Assembly: GCF_030994125.1 (NCBI RefSeq)
Contig: NZ_CP099917.1
Coordinates: forward strand, 3,208,001-3,272,000
Direction: 5' to 3'
DNA length: 64,000 bases
Source of the DNA: Pseudoalteromonas xiamenensis
Lineage (GTDB): Bacteria; Pseudomonadota; Gammaproteobacteria; Enterobacterales; Alteromonadaceae
The position numbers were made by a program, and so were the translations under genes. Shown here piece by piece: positions 10,073 through 19,768 of this stretch. How positions within the stretch are numbered: position 1 is the stretch's first letter; each line of letters begins with the position of its first letter. The notes under the pieces were generated by a model. The model worked only from the letters and a program-made list of their open reading frames with translations. It was not told the origin of the DNA and did no database searches.

Positions 10073-11665
10073 TTAAACAAATAGCAACCAAGCCACTGTG
10101 CTAGCACACAAGCAATAATAAAGCATTGGCAATAACGTGTAGCGGATGATTTCGCCTTCTCGGCCATGTAACCCCACCACACTCGCCGCAGCGACAACAT
10201 TGACCACGGCAATCATATTACCCGCGTTAGCGCCTAACATTTGCAGTGCTAAGACTAAGCTAGGATCGAGAAGGGCATCAGTGGCTAGCGAATGTTGAAA
10301 GCTAGCAAACATCAAATTCGAAAATGTCGCTGAGCCTGCAATAAACGCCCCTAAAGCGCCCACAAGCGGTGCAATGATAATCCAAACATCGCTTAAATGA
10401 GCGCCAACCCAATTTGCCAAGGCAATGGGTATTGCAGGTAGGCCTGCGCCATTATAATCGGATTGCAAAAACAAACGTACCATTGGCACAGCTGCACATA
10501 ACGACACGAGTGAAGGAAGTAACATGGTTGCACTGTTTTTGAGTGCCGTAGAAAATTGGCTTGACGTGCCTTTTTGTAACCAGACAGCAATCGCTGCGGC
10601 GATAATAAACAAACTACCAGGCAAATATAAAGGCATAACACGCACAGAAATCGTGGTGCCCAACATCGATTGCCAACTAAACTCGATACTCTGCAACCAG
10701 GCTTTAAATGGCAATTCGGGCAGTCGAGTAAGCACTAATAATAACGCTACCACCAAATACGGCGCCCAAGCACTTAGCAAACTCAATGACGCGGCTTGGT
10801 CTTGAACCTGCTGAAAATCGTTTGAATCTAAATGACAACGGGTTGAGGGGGGAAGTAATACGCCTTTTTTGGCAAGCGGGCAGATAATACTCAAACCAAT
10901 TAACCCGCCTAAAATCGACGGAAACTCTGGGCCAAACAACCAGGCTACGCAATAAGCTGGTAATGTAAATGCAAAGGCGCCAGCCAAAGCAAAAGGTGCA
11001 ATAGCAAGGCCATCACGCCATTGACCAGACTCACTAAAAAAGCGGCAATAAATTAAAACCATCATCAACGGTAGCAATGCTGCAACGAAAATATCGATGC
11101 TAATTGCAGTAAGCGCAATCTGTGCCACTTGCGCGCTCGTTATCCCTACAATACCTTGGCCAATCCCGACAATCGCGGGCGTACCCACCGCGCCAAAGGA
11201 TACGGCACTAGAGTCTGCAATTAGCGCCAGTACAACAGCGCCAAGAGGCGGGAAGCCAAGCGCAACCATAAGTGGTGCTGCAATGGCCGCTGGCGTACCA
11301 AAACCCGCAGCGCCCTCTAAAAAACTGCCAAATAACCAAGCGACAATGATCAGCTGCACCCGTTTATCAGGACTTATTTGCCCAAATCCGTGTTTGATCG
11401 TGGTGGTTGCCCCAGTTTGCTGCAAGACTTTTAAAAGTAACACCGCGCCAAATACAATCCATAAAATGGTCAGGGCCAAAATCACCCCTTCCAAAGTCGC
11501 GGCGAGCATGTGAAGCGCGGGCACTTGCCATACAAAAAAAGCACCAAGCGCGGTTGCTGCCAAACTAAGCGGCATTGCATGCTTTGCTGGCAGTCGACAC
11601 AGAACCAACAAAATAAACACACTCAAGACAGGGGTTAACGTAGTGATAAGTTGGATCAGAGACAT
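10073..11665 (-). CDS. lctP: L-lactate permease family transporter
   Basis: 530 residues and almost entirely hydrophobic, with about 12-14 membrane segments. It belongs to the LctP/LldP family, which imports lactate (and in some members glycolate) with protons across the inner membrane. Family marks are [22 protein letters not shown] near residues 115-135, the [27 protein letters not shown] block and the C-terminal [16 protein letters not shown]. Length matches the family (about 530-560). No lactate dehydrogenase gene lies next to it. A long palindrome lies about 110 bp upstream of its start and could be an operator. Confidence 0.9.
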   Translation of the reverse strand: MSLIQLITTLTPVLSVFILLVLCRLPAKHAMPLSLAATALGAFFVWQVPALHMLAATLEGVILALTILWIVFGAVLLLKVLQQTGATTTIKHGFGQISPDKRVQLIIVAWLFGSFLEGAAGFGTPAAIAAPLMVALGFPPLGAVVLALIADSSAVSFGAVGTPAIVGIGQGIVGITSAQVAQIALTAISIDIFVAALLPLMMVLIYCRFFSESGQWRDGLAIAPFALAGAFAFTLPAYCVAWLFGPEFPSILGGLIGLSIICPLAKKGVLLPPSTRCHLDSNDFQQVQDQAASLSLLSAWAPYLVVALLLVLTRLPELPFKAWLQSIEFSWQSMLGTTISVRVMPLYLPGSLFIIAAAIAVWLQKGTSSQFSTALKNSATMLLPSLVSLCAAVPMVRLFLQSDYNGAGLPAIPIALANWVGAHLSDVWIIIAPLVGALGAFIAGSATFSNLMFASFQHSLATDALLDPSLVLALQMLGANAGNMIAVVNVVAAASVVGLHGREGEIIRYTLLPMLYYCLCASTVAWLLFV

Positions 11666-11771
11666 TGTGCCTAACAGCCTATGCTATAGATAGTTAATCT
11701 TATCATGTTAAGAACGTAATGAAATGGCTGGGTTAACATTGTATGAGCTGCTCTGTTCACCCGACTATTTC

Positions 11772-11803
11772 CCCAAACAATTTATAGCTATAAATTGTCT
11801 GGG
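11772..11803. promoter_or_regulatory. 32-bp palindrome between the lactate permease and S41 peptidase genes
   Basis: A perfect 22-bp palindrome at 11777-11798 (ACAATTTATAG and its complement) is extended by four more pairs on each side (CCCA/TGGG) after one mismatch. It is 23 bp past the S41 peptidase stop and about 110 bp before the permease start, both on the - strand. No T run follows in that direction, so an operator for the permease is as likely as a terminator. Confidence 0.45.
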
Positions 11804-11825
11804 TGTAGTATCAGTGCAAACGAAC

Positions 11826-13280
11826 TTAAAACACTAACGAATTGATCCATGTTTTGAGTTGTTTAGTGTCTTCGATATCACCACTAAAATTGTAGGTTGG
11901 AACATAACTCTCGTTGTGCTGGCGTGGTCGACCTCGATAGACTTTTTGAGCTAAAGAATACATACCAAGACGGCTTGGTAACTCAACGACTCTCACATCC
12001 ATATACACGGTGTCGGCGCCTGTTTCTTGGCCAACGTGCTTCACATTTGGTAGTTTGAGTAGTAAATCTGCAAAATCCAAACAGGCGCTGCTACAGCGGC
12101 TGTCAGTTAAAAATACAATATGTGCTTGAGTCTTAGTGTTGACTAAAGAAGGGGATATTGTCTGATTTTGAGGTGTACTGCTTCCTTGTTTTACAAATCG
12201 CTGGTTTTTTTGCAACGCGTCAGACATATCTTCTGCGAGCGTCGAGAAATCCGCGTACATTGCACTATCTTTACCAAACTCTATTTCTAGTTGAGGTAAT
12301 ATTTGTTTTAAATACTCGGTATTGGCTGAGCTAACTCGCCAAAGTGCGTAGCTATTATCTGGATTTTGTTGAAGATGCGATTCTATAAATGACTCACCAT
12401 ACAGCGCTTTTGCAATTTCTACTCCCCACTCTGAGTTGCCTCCACCATTACCTCTAACGTCTATAATGATGCGCTCAGCTGCGCTGCTTACTTCGGCAAG
12501 TTCTTGGATTGTTGTTCTAAGTGTGGATAGTTGTTTATCATTGGGAGAGAAAGAAGGAAAAGATGCCCAATACTGCTTGGGGGCTACCATTTCGAATGCA
12601 AACTGTTTGGGCGGTGTTTGGTTTTGGGTTAGCTGATTATATCGATTTTGTGAAATTGGTTGCCAAGATAACGGGATTGTTTCTACTTTGCCCTGATGCT
12701 CAAATTGACATGCACTAAATTGAGTTTGTTTTCCGATACCATCATTCAAAAGTAGTTTTGACGCAAATCTCACTTTGGGAAAACGCAAATTTGGCGCGTT
12801 AAACCGATAAGGGAGCAGATCATTGTCCATGATTGTTTGTACTGGTACACCATCACAGGAAATGAGTTTTGCTAATGCGCTAGGCATGTGCTCAGAGTGC
12901 TTTTCATCGACAAAAGAGACACGATAATCATCGCCAAAAAGTTCAATATTTAGTCCTGTCCAAGTTAAATACCTAGGTTGATATTGGGCACCAAATCCAA
13001 AGTGGCCATCTGCAAAACCCGCAATGTAACGTTGCGTGATAGTAAGGGCATCATCCAGTGATTGAGCCGACTTTGCTGCTTCTATTGCTTGTACATAGCC
13101 TATTTCTAACCACTGTTTAAAATAACTATTTTCATCATCAATGAACCCTGGGTGGTTGTCTCTGGCGGTTGAGTAAATATGTTTAATGTCAGTTTCGACA
13201 AGCACAGGCCAAGCACTTTGAGCAAAAGCAGATACGGGGCTCATGGCACATAGCATTAAGGCTGAATTTAAAAATTTCAC
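11826..13280 (-). CDS. Secreted S41-family peptidase
   Basis: 484 residues with a signal peptide (about 1-20, ending SAFAQ). The catalytic S41 (tail-specific protease/TSPc) fold is shown by RIIIDVRGNGGGNSEWGVEI near 270 and by HIVFLTDSRCSSACLDFADLLL near 385-405, where the SSAC serine is the expected nucleophile. GQETGADT follows. The N-terminal part (about 25-200) is a helical region plus a segment containing a possible degenerate PDZ-like stretch. A periplasmic or exported serine peptidase is expected; the substrate is unknown. It has no operon partner. Confidence 0.8.
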   Translation of the reverse strand: MKFLNSALMLCAMSPVSAFAQSAWPVLVETDIKHIYSTARDNHPGFIDDENSYFKQWLEIGYVQAIEAAKSAQSLDDALTITQRYIAGFADGHFGFGAQYQPRYLTWTGLNIELFGDDYRVSFVDEKHSEHMPSALAKLISCDGVPVQTIMDNDLLPYRFNAPNLRFPKVRFASKLLLNDGIGKQTQFSACQFEHQGKVETIPLSWQPISQNRYNQLTQNQTPPKQFAFEMVAPKQYWASFPSFSPNDKQLSTLRTTIQELAEVSSAAERIIIDVRGNGGGNSEWGVEIAKALYGESFIESHLQQNPDNSYALWRVSSANTEYLKQILPQLEIEFGKDSAMYADFSTLAEDMSDALQKNQRFVKQGSSTPQNQTISPSLVNTKTQAHIVFLTDSRCSSACLDFADLLLKLPNVKHVGQETGADTVYMDVRVVELPSRLGMYSLAQKVYRGRPRQHNESYVPTYNFSGDIEDTKQLKTWINSLVF

Positions 13281-13476
13281 GTCGTAGTATCCTGATTTTA
13301 TTTTTATTTTTTATTGTACGATTGCTGTACCTTTTTTATAAAGTGTTTTTTAGGGACGAAAGGCAAGCTGCTTTACTATTGTTTAGGTACAACTCGATAC
13401 TAGAAATGCACTAGGATATCTGATATTTGTAATTAAACGAGGTACTGTTGATTATATTAATTGGCCGACTTTCAGT

Positions 13477-13797
13477 TTGTTCTATGTATTAGGAGTAAAA
13501 AGGGACATTGGCCAACATTTAAAAACATTAGAAACACACAATAAAGCCTTGTTTAGTGTAAAAGATACATGGATTCTGACCTCTCCACTATCCGCTATTG
13601 CAATAACCCTAGCACTGTCTATTGAGCACGGTGCTGCTGCGTTATTGACAGGAATGAGTGCGTTTTTTATTTTGTATTTTTATGTTGCCCATGCAATTAT
13701 AAAGTTAATGCACGAATTACGTTACTCGAAACGAAATACCTGCATGAAAATAAGCATACATAGCGTAAAGCACATGATTAATAAGGAAACTACATGA
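13477..13797 (+). CDS. Small membrane protein, unknown function; start uncertain
   Basis: At least 106 residues. Two hydrophobic segments (around residues 36-52 and 55-78) are followed by a basic C-terminus, giving a small two-helix membrane protein. The first possible start is a TTG at 13477 without a ribosome site. The frame stays open well upstream (back past 13400) with no ATG or GTG, so the gene may start at a rare codon or be 5'-damaged. Its stop overlaps the next start (ATGA), which argues for translation. No family was recognised. Confidence 0.4.
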   Translation: MFYVLGVKRDIGQHLKTLETHNKALFSVKDTWILTSPLSAIAITLALSIEHGAAALLTGMSAFFILYFYVAHAIIKLMHELRYSKRNTCMKISIHSVKHMINKETT

Positions 13798-14129
13798 GTT
13801 TAAAAAATGGACTGTTGGCTTTGCTATTAATGTCTAATTTCGCATTCGCGCATGAGTTAACAGCCAAAGTAGATGAATATTTTGCCGCGCAAATGGCAGT
13901 AGAACACAAAGATTCGAAACGCAGTGATGTGACCCATCTATTGTCACTTTTAACTGAAAACGCGACGTTTGAGCATCCACGTTTTAATGCAGTGCAAAGT
14001 AAAAGCGAGTATGAAAAAGGATTGCAGTTTTACCTCGGTAAATACGGCAAGTGTGATATTCACGTTGAATCTGTTATCGAAGGGTTGAATGCAGTCGTTG
14101 CCGAATATATGCACGCTTGTAATGTGTAG
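13794..14129 (+). CDS. Exported SnoaL/NTF2-like small protein
   Basis: 111 residues with a signal peptide (about 1-19, ending FAFAHE). The rest reads like a SnoaL/NTF2-type alpha-beta cone: VDEYFAAQM, then LTENATFEHPRFNAVQSKSEYEKGLQFYLGKYG. This fold serves as a ligand-binding or isomerase scaffold, and no catalytic residues can be assigned. The start overlaps the previous stop by four bases, so translation is probably coupled. It ends at a 30-bp motif (14129-14159) that recurs beyond the next gene. Confidence 0.6.
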   Translation: MSLKNGLLALLLMSNFAFAHELTAKVDEYFAAQMAVEHKDSKRSDVTHLLSLLTENATFEHPRFNAVQSKSEYEKGLQFYLGKYGKCDIHVESVIEGLNAVVAEYMHACNV

Positions 14130-14159
14130 GGTCAGGTCTTGAACAGTGTAATATTGCAC
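14129..14159 (+). repeat. GGGTCAGGTCTTG-type dispersed motif, copy 1
   Basis: Begins GGGTCAGGTCTTG and continues AGTGTAATAT. A diverged copy in the same orientation is at 15365-15394, and the pair brackets the fibrinogen-like gene. The wording resembles REP-like or transposon-end remnants, but no transposase is present. Confidence 0.4.
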
Positions 14160-14236
14160 TTGGTGAGACTAGGCCCTAAAGATTTTCATTAAGTCTTTAA
14201 TTACTTAATTTTAAAACTTAAATTTAAATATGCAGA

Positions 14237-15259
14237 CTAACGCATCCAAAGCAATGCCCACTTGGTGCCGTTTGGCTCTTGGCCACCAATACAACGAGCG
14301 GAACCGAGAGAACCGGACGCATAGGTACCACGTGCTACCCAGCAATAATCGCCGTTAATATCATTCTGCCAGCCGACTAAAGTGTCTGTATTTGGATAGT
14401 TAACATATTGTGGCTGAGTACAGCCTTGATATTGTGAGTTTGGATCACCATACACTTTTTGGCAGGTGGGTTTGTCTGAACGGCTTGGCATTGCTGCGAT
14501 TTTCTCTTGATATGCCCAAGCAGTTCTAACTTTTTGTAAATCATAAGTCGAGAAGCCAATTCCATATACCGATCTGCCGTCATCACAGTTGTCCGTTGAA
14601 CAGGATACACTTTCCTTAACATCGAAGAAGTGTTCCAAACTGCCTTTGTACATTGATAAAGTCATAGGGTTTGTGGCTGTTAATTCCAATGTAGAAGAAT
14701 AGTCATTAAGTGTTTTAGCCGTTCCACCAGCGACATTCTTAGGAAATGTACCAACGAGAGTCCAACCACCGCCATCTCTGGTCATGTCACAGTAAGCTGA
14801 ATAAGGCTGTTGTTCATCGCCCATCAACTGATAAATGCCATCGCCAATACTTTCGCCTGCAACTAAAATCTCTCGACAGGTATAAAATTCAGCATTACCT
14901 TCTGGCGTAAGTTTCCAATCTCCTTTGGCTCCAGTATTGGAAAACCAAGTGCCGATATAAGATGTGCCATTAAACAAGCCAGAAAAATACCTCAGGTCGC
15001 CAGTGGTGGCATTGTTAACTTGGAACTGGATCAGTTGTTCATCCCTACTAATGCTGCCAGCCAACACACTTGCGCTTTCAATCGCTGTAAATAAAACTTG
15101 ATTGCCACTGAAATCATAATTTAATTGAGCAGGGTCGATAATTTGTCCGTCCAAAATGTTATCGAGTTGGATTTGTTGGGTACCTGCTAGATTCGTTGTG
15201 GCTGCGTAAGTCGTGCTAGAAATCAGCAATGTGATTATAGCGACGTGTATTCTTTTCAT
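14237..15259 (-). CDS. Secreted protein with fibrinogen-C-like domain
   Basis: 340 residues from the ATG at 15259, chosen because AGGTGA precedes it and a signal peptide (MKRIHVAIITLLISSTTYAA) starts there. An upstream in-frame start has neither. Residues about 130-180 contain the fibrinogen-related core: GIYQLMGDEQQPYSAYCDMTRDGGGWTLVG. Several cysteines and a tryptophan-rich end (KWALLWMR) follow. The N-terminal 120 residues look like a beta-rich module. In animals such domains bind carbohydrates or acetyl groups; in bacteria they are scattered and probably adhesive. It may be acquired, given the flanking repeat motifs. Confidence 0.65.
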   Translation of the reverse strand: MKRIHVAIITLLISSTTYAATTNLAGTQQIQLDNILDGQIIDPAQLNYDFSGNQVLFTAIESASVLAGSISRDEQLIQFQVNNATTGDLRYFSGLFNGTSYIGTWFSNTGAKGDWKLTPEGNAEFYTCREILVAGESIGDGIYQLMGDEQQPYSAYCDMTRDGGGWTLVGTFPKNVAGGTAKTLNDYSSTLELTATNPMTLSMYKGSLEHFFDVKESVSCSTDNCDDGRSVYGIGFSTYDLQKVRTAWAYQEKIAAMPSRSDKPTCQKVYGDPNSQYQGCTQPQYVNYPNTDTLVGWQNDINGDYCWVARGTYASGSLGSARCIGGQEPNGTKWALLWMR

Positions 15260-15620
15260 TATTTCACCTAAACATGCAACTAAACTGATTGAAATATACA
15301 TGGATTTTATACATGAATATAGGCATATCGTATTGTTGACTGAGCTTAAATAGGTGAAGGCTTGGGGTTAGATCTTGCGAAGTGTATTATGATAAAGTTG
15401 GCTACTATCTGTTTTGGCACACATTAAATATTCAGATCTATTTGTGCGTTACATCCCAATATCGCCTGCCTCGTCAAGATGCATTCTAAGAGATTGATTA
15501 AAAAGGTTTACTGCCAGATTTCAAAAAAGAAGGTTGATTCGCCTGAGTTCATCAACCTTGATACCAAAATGGGATATGAACTTAACTTATCGCGTTGTTA
15601 TCTAATGAAGACGCGGCTCG
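15260..15620. other. Intergenic interval upstream of the fibrinogen-like gene
   Basis: About 360 AT-rich bases. It carries the second GGGTTAG motif (15365-15394) and presumably the promoter of the fibrinogen-like gene. A 77-codon ORF (15479-15712) overlaps the VOC gene and has no coding character. Confidence 0.45.
15365..15394 (+). repeat. GGGTTAGATCTTG-type dispersed motif, copy 2
   Basis: A diverged direct copy of the motif at 14129. Shared bases are GGGTYAGRTCTTG and then AGTGTAWTAT. Confidence 0.4.
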
Positions 15621-16106
15621 TTATTCATATTCAGATGCATAGGTTTCTTCGTAACTATGAGAGTAAAGTTCGAACAAATTACCAAACGGGTCTTCTAAAT
15701 ACACCATTTTAGCTGGTTTGCTTTCGTCTTCAGGGTGATAGCGCATGACATCCATTCTGACTTTTCCGCCGAATTCTGCTGTTTTACGCATAACAGTCTC
15801 GAAATCATCCGATTGTAAACAAAAATGGAAGATGCCCAAGCGTGCAAAATTTAGATCATGATGTTCATCTCTGTTTTTCATCTCAAACAGTTCCACGCCA
15901 ATACCATCTGTCGTGACTAGGTGAGCAATGTTGAAGCCTTCAAACCCTTCACCAAATACAGCAATACACATGCGGCCAATTGCCGTTTCTCGCTCTTCTA
16001 CAACTTTGGTGTTGTTCATTACAATTCGAAGCCCGAGAACGTGAGTGTAAAATTCGACTGCTTTTACCATATCTCCGACCATAATCCCGACGTGATTCAT
16101 TTTCAT
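15621..16106 (-). CDS. VOC (glyoxalase/dioxygenase fold) family protein
   Basis: 161 residues beginning MNHVGIMVGDMVKAVEFYTHVLGLRIV, the usual first beta-alpha-beta unit of the vicinal-oxygen-chelate fold. The second half has GIFHFCLQSDDFETVMRKT and VYLEDPFGNLFELYSHS. Likely metal ligands are His in MNHVG, His in IFHFC and Glu in LFELY. Members include glyoxalases, lactoylglutathione lyases and resistance proteins, and the substrate cannot be told. It is divergent from the LysR regulator at 16232 with a 125-bp gap, the arrangement of a regulator and its target. Confidence 0.85.
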   Translation of the reverse strand: MKMNHVGIMVGDMVKAVEFYTHVLGLRIVMNNTKVVEERETAIGRMCIAVFGEGFEGFNIAHLVTTDGIGVELFEMKNRDEHHDLNFARLGIFHFCLQSDDFETVMRKTAEFGGKVRMDVMRYHPEDESKPAKMVYLEDPFGNLFELYSHSYEETYASEYE

Positions 16107-16231
16107 ATTTCGCTCCTAACGTGCTGATTGAATCTAACCTATACAGGTGCAGAGAGGAGTGTAGGAAAATGCTGTCATTATTTGAAATTATGATTAATAA
16201 TTAAATTAATAATTTATGATTATGGTTAAGC

Positions 16232-17134
16232 ATGCTAAACCCAATATGGCTTCAGACTTTTGTAACACTTGTCGAGACAGGGCATTTTACGCAAACTGCT
16301 GAGAAATTGTTTATGACCCAGCCAGGCGTTAGCCAACACGTCAGCAAATTAGAACAAGCGTGTGGCCATAGTTTAATTAAGCGAGATAAGAAGTCGTTTT
16401 CAGTAACAGAGCAAGGCCAGTTGGTGTATGAATATGCGGTCAACTTGGTACTTAACGAAGCACGTATGCGAGAGGCGCTTTCTTATGATGACCCATTTAG
16501 CGGCGAAATCTCGATTGCGTGTTCTGGTTCTCTTGCGCTATTGCTTTATCCAAAACTGCTATCACTCCAATCAAAACACGCTAAATTAGTCATGCGCCTA
16601 AAGGCTGCGCCAAATGGCCAGATTTTGGAAGAAGTAAAACAGGGTCAAGTTACTTTAGGTATCGTCACAGATATTACGCACAAACACTGGTTTGATGTAG
16701 AACGAATCGGTGAAGAAGAGCTCTGTTTGATTGTTCCCCATAAGGCGGATCTGTCCCTAAATACGCATGAATTAATTATGCAATTAGGGCTTATTTCACA
16801 TCCAGATGCTGAACATTACGTGTCTTTGTATTTTGCACAAAGTGGGGTGCCCTCGCTTGAACGACTCCATGTTGAGTCCATACCTGAGGTGGGGTTCGTT
16901 AATCAAATCGGTCAAATTTTGGAACCTATTACGCAGGGGATTGGTTTTACGGTTTTACCAAAAAGTGCTTTGAAAAGTTTTAATCGTAAGGATCTACTTA
17001 AAATTATCGCTTCGACTCAATCTGTAAAAGAAACCCTATTCAGTGTAACAAAGAAAAATCGAGTTCTACCTGCTCGATACCAATTGGTAAAGGAGGTTAT
17101 TGATAGTGCATTTCCATTCGGGCAGGACAATTAA
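16232..17134 (+). CDS. LysR-family transcriptional regulator
   Basis: 300 residues. The N-terminal winged helix (about 1-60) reads WLQTFVTLVETGHFTQTAEKLFMTQPGVSQHVSKLEQACG, classic LysR. The rest is a type-2 periplasmic-binding-like effector domain (about 90-295). Standard length. It is divergently transcribed from the VOC gene, and the 125-bp AT-rich gap (TTATGATTATGG region) probably holds its operator. The inducer is unknown. Confidence 0.92.
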   Translation: MLNPIWLQTFVTLVETGHFTQTAEKLFMTQPGVSQHVSKLEQACGHSLIKRDKKSFSVTEQGQLVYEYAVNLVLNEARMREALSYDDPFSGEISIACSGSLALLLYPKLLSLQSKHAKLVMRLKAAPNGQILEEVKQGQVTLGIVTDITHKHWFDVERIGEEELCLIVPHKADLSLNTHELIMQLGLISHPDAEHYVSLYFAQSGVPSLERLHVESIPEVGFVNQIGQILEPITQGIGFTVLPKSALKSFNRKDLLKIIASTQSVKETLFSVTKKNRVLPARYQLVKEVIDSAFPFGQDN

Positions 17135-17361
17135 AACTACGTCAATCTAGTGAAGGCGACCTTTTGAATTAGCGCCTTATTAGAAACATGTACTCGCAGG
17201 GTTCTTAAAAATGCAGTTAGCAATAATTACATCAATTGAGTCGTCTAAACTAAGCCGCTACAGCGTCATTTTCGAATGGATAGAGTAAGTTGTATCAGAT
17301 AACACATAGGCAGGCGTAACTCAAAAAACGTATGTCTATTGCATAGCCTCAATCTGTTTTA

Positions 17362-17608
17362 CTAATCAGTTTTTTCTTTAAACTCACACAAATCTTCAAT
17401 TAAACAGCTACCGCACTTTGGCTTACGCGCAGTGCAGACATAGCGACCATGGAGAATAAGCCAGTGATGCACGTCTACCTTAAACTCTTTTGGTACGACT
17501 TTATCGAGTTTTTCTTCAACCGCTACGACGTCTTTGCCCATAGCAAATTTGGTGCGGTTTGATACGCGGAAAATGCGAGTATCGACAGCAATGGTCGGCC
17601 AGCCAAAA
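17362..17608 (-). pseudogene. Orphan 3' fragment of nth (endonuclease III)
   Basis: On the - strand the fragment encodes the last 80-odd residues of endonuclease III (from FGWPTIAVDT to the stop at 17362-17364), including the four-Cys iron-sulfur loop CTARKPKCGSCLIEDLC. The protein is nearly identical to the end of the intact nth at 21000. The DNA differs mostly at third positions outside stretches of perfect identity. The first 125 or so codons are missing, and homology stops about 20 bp before the neighbouring CadC-like stop codon. The H in VDTHIFR is R here. It is not a functional gene. Confidence 0.9.
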
Positions 17609-17629
17609 GATAATGAAAATAGATTATGT

Positions 17630-19636
17630 TTAGAGCTTAAAGTGAAGGTTTTCGATAAACACTACCTCACTGTCATCAGCTTCTAACTGAGTACAGAGCC
17701 AAGCTATATTGTTCAAATCACTTAAATTGATACCTGTTAGGTGATGGCAAGTAGCATCTAAATTTGTTGAATAAATAGACTCTAATTTAGAGTTAAAAAC
17801 TTCTAGCTTGCTATTAACATCGTTTTGAGTGTGTGCTATCAAGAAGTTGTCTTGATAAAAAGCATATCTTAATTTGTACTCAAAAGGCTGACGTTTGTCT
17901 CCCCAAAACAACTCATTGGTATTAATTCCTAGCCAATTTCCATCAGGATCTTTAGCGATAAAATCTGAATTTTTAAATCCAATCACGTTTACCTGCTCAG
18001 TGATAAAATCAAATTCAATATACTCAGTGTTGGTTAGCCTCACGATTAAGCTATTAGCAAGTGACCAACTCATGACTCGCTCAACGTCAGATTTGATGTC
18101 GAGCGAGTTTGTTTGCCTTGTTTTAGTGTTGTGTATATAAATTTTGTTATGTACCACGAAAGCCAATTTTTCGCCAAGCGGAGACCATATTAATGGAGGA
18201 ATAAAGGCAGCGTTTTGGTGATTTTCAAAGGCAAGGTATGTTTGATGGTTATTACGAATAAAAACTTGTGGCTTGCCATATCGAGTCGACAAGAAAGCGA
18301 TATTTTGTTTGTTATTGTAGCTAGCTTGGTAATCACTAAACTTTGTATCTACACTCTTTTTACTAATAGGCTTGGTAGTAACTAGCGTAGCATGTGCAGG
18401 TTTTGTTATACCATCGTATTGCCAGTAAACAATATCCATATCTTTTCTTGTTAGCGTGGCAATGAGGGTATTTTGATAGCTAGAGAAATCTTTTAATACT
18501 TCATTTCCCGGAGCTGAAATTAGCTCTAATTTATTTCCTTGCAGTGCAAGCAGTTCACCTGTTAGTTGATTACTGAGCAATAACGATTCTGTTTGTTGGT
18601 GCCAGTGTATATCGACAATATCTGGTGTGTGAATGTCAATATATTCGACTTTATGCTCAAGATTTATTAAGCCAAACTTATATTTTGAGCCATTAAAGTA
18701 GTGAAAATAAAGGCCATGTGGCGAAGAGGTTATTGAGATATTTACTATCGAAGAGCCAAGCTCAAGGAGTTTTTGCTGACTGTTAGAGACTAAATCATGG
18801 CGTACTAGTATGTGCTCGTTTTCATTTTTTAATTGCCCAATAAACCATAAAAAGCCGTTGTCACCCATAGTGAGTTCGTAAATTTTATTCCACTTTGAAA
18901 ATTCGGCAATTGTCTTTCGAGGTTGCTGCACATCTATTGGCAACTGAATTAATGAAAATAAGCTCTTAGCGTTTTGTGTAAGTACGAGTAGAGAATCAGT
19001 CCGCCATGTGTAATCAACCACTGAGTGATCAAACTCAAATTGGCGGACACTTGATGGGCTAGTCACTGCACTCAAAAACAACGAGTTTGGTGCTGATTTA
19101 CTTTGATAGCTCACATAGTCGCCATTGTGTGAAAGCTTCGAGTTAAACTCTGCTTGTTGCCCAAAAGTGATTGGTTTGATGTTAACGGAAGATTCGTTAT
19201 CAAAGAGATAGTCACCATTAAACAAAAATGTAATTAGTAGCACTATCAAAATTGTCCCAAAGATTATCAAGTTCGTTGTCGAATTTTTACGACTGTTATC
19301 TTGCAAATTAGGCAAGACTTCTTTTTGTGGTGCATCGGGCACTTCTAAACGATAACCAAGCTTAGGATGAGTAAATAAAAAAGTCGGGTTTTGGCTGGTT
19401 TCATTTAGGGCTTTACGAATAATTGCGATAACCCGTTGTAAGGAACTAGGTGAGAAAACTCTATCTGGCCAAACAAGGCTGAATAAAGCTTGTTGGCTCA
19501 TCACTTCACCTTGATTAGCTTTTAGTTCACACAATACCGCCATTGCTTTGGGTTCAATAGTGACTGATTTATCGCCATTAGAAATACTGCCTTTTAATGG
19601 TTCAACGAAAAATGGTCCAAGTTGAAAAGCATGCAT
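17630..19636 (-). CDS. CadC/ToxR-like membrane-bound winged-helix regulator
   Basis: 668 residues. Residues about 3-98 are an OmpR/PhoB-type winged helix (TIEPKAMAVLCELKANQGEVMSQQALFSLVW, then SSLQRVIAIIRKAL and HPKLGYRLEV). One membrane helix lies at about 122-140. The remaining 520 residues are periplasmic and beta-rich, with repeats recalling a TolB/propeller sensor. The layout is that of CadC-type one-component regulators: DNA binding in the cytoplasm, sensing outside. It is divergent from the esterase at 19769 across 132 bp, so that gene is the likely target. The composition is clearly more AT-rich than the adjoining nth. It is part of the cassette inside the nth duplication. Confidence 0.82.
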   Translation of the reverse strand: MHAFQLGPFFVEPLKGSISNGDKSVTIEPKAMAVLCELKANQGEVMSQQALFSLVWPDRVFSPSSLQRVIAIIRKALNETSQNPTFLFTHPKLGYRLEVPDAPQKEVLPNLQDNSRKNSTTNLIIFGTILIVLLITFLFNGDYLFDNESSVNIKPITFGQQAEFNSKLSHNGDYVSYQSKSAPNSLFLSAVTSPSSVRQFEFDHSVVDYTWRTDSLLVLTQNAKSLFSLIQLPIDVQQPRKTIAEFSKWNKIYELTMGDNGFLWFIGQLKNENEHILVRHDLVSNSQQKLLELGSSIVNISITSSPHGLYFHYFNGSKYKFGLINLEHKVEYIDIHTPDIVDIHWHQQTESLLLSNQLTGELLALQGNKLELISAPGNEVLKDFSSYQNTLIATLTRKDMDIVYWQYDGITKPAHATLVTTKPISKKSVDTKFSDYQASYNNKQNIAFLSTRYGKPQVFIRNNHQTYLAFENHQNAAFIPPLIWSPLGEKLAFVVHNKIYIHNTKTRQTNSLDIKSDVERVMSWSLANSLIVRLTNTEYIEFDFITEQVNVIGFKNSDFIAKDPDGNWLGINTNELFWGDKRQPFEYKLRYAFYQDNFLIAHTQNDVNSKLEVFNSKLESIYSTNLDATCHHLTGINLSDLNNIAWLCTQLEADDSEVVFIENLHFKL

Positions 19637-19768
19637 ACTGCTTGTAATCCCTTATTTATAAAGGCCTAAGACTTTCCTAAGAGAAAAATAGGACTTTCTA
19701 AATTGAATGTTGATGTAGTGTGTTGGCAATCTTGAGTGGTAATTAGTAAAACAGAAGGGACTAAAAAA

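Noticed and set aside
11097..11513. 138-codon ORF on the + strand
   Set aside because: It is antisense to the lactate permease, and its Ala/Pro/Thr-rich content mirrors hydrophobic codons of the other strand.
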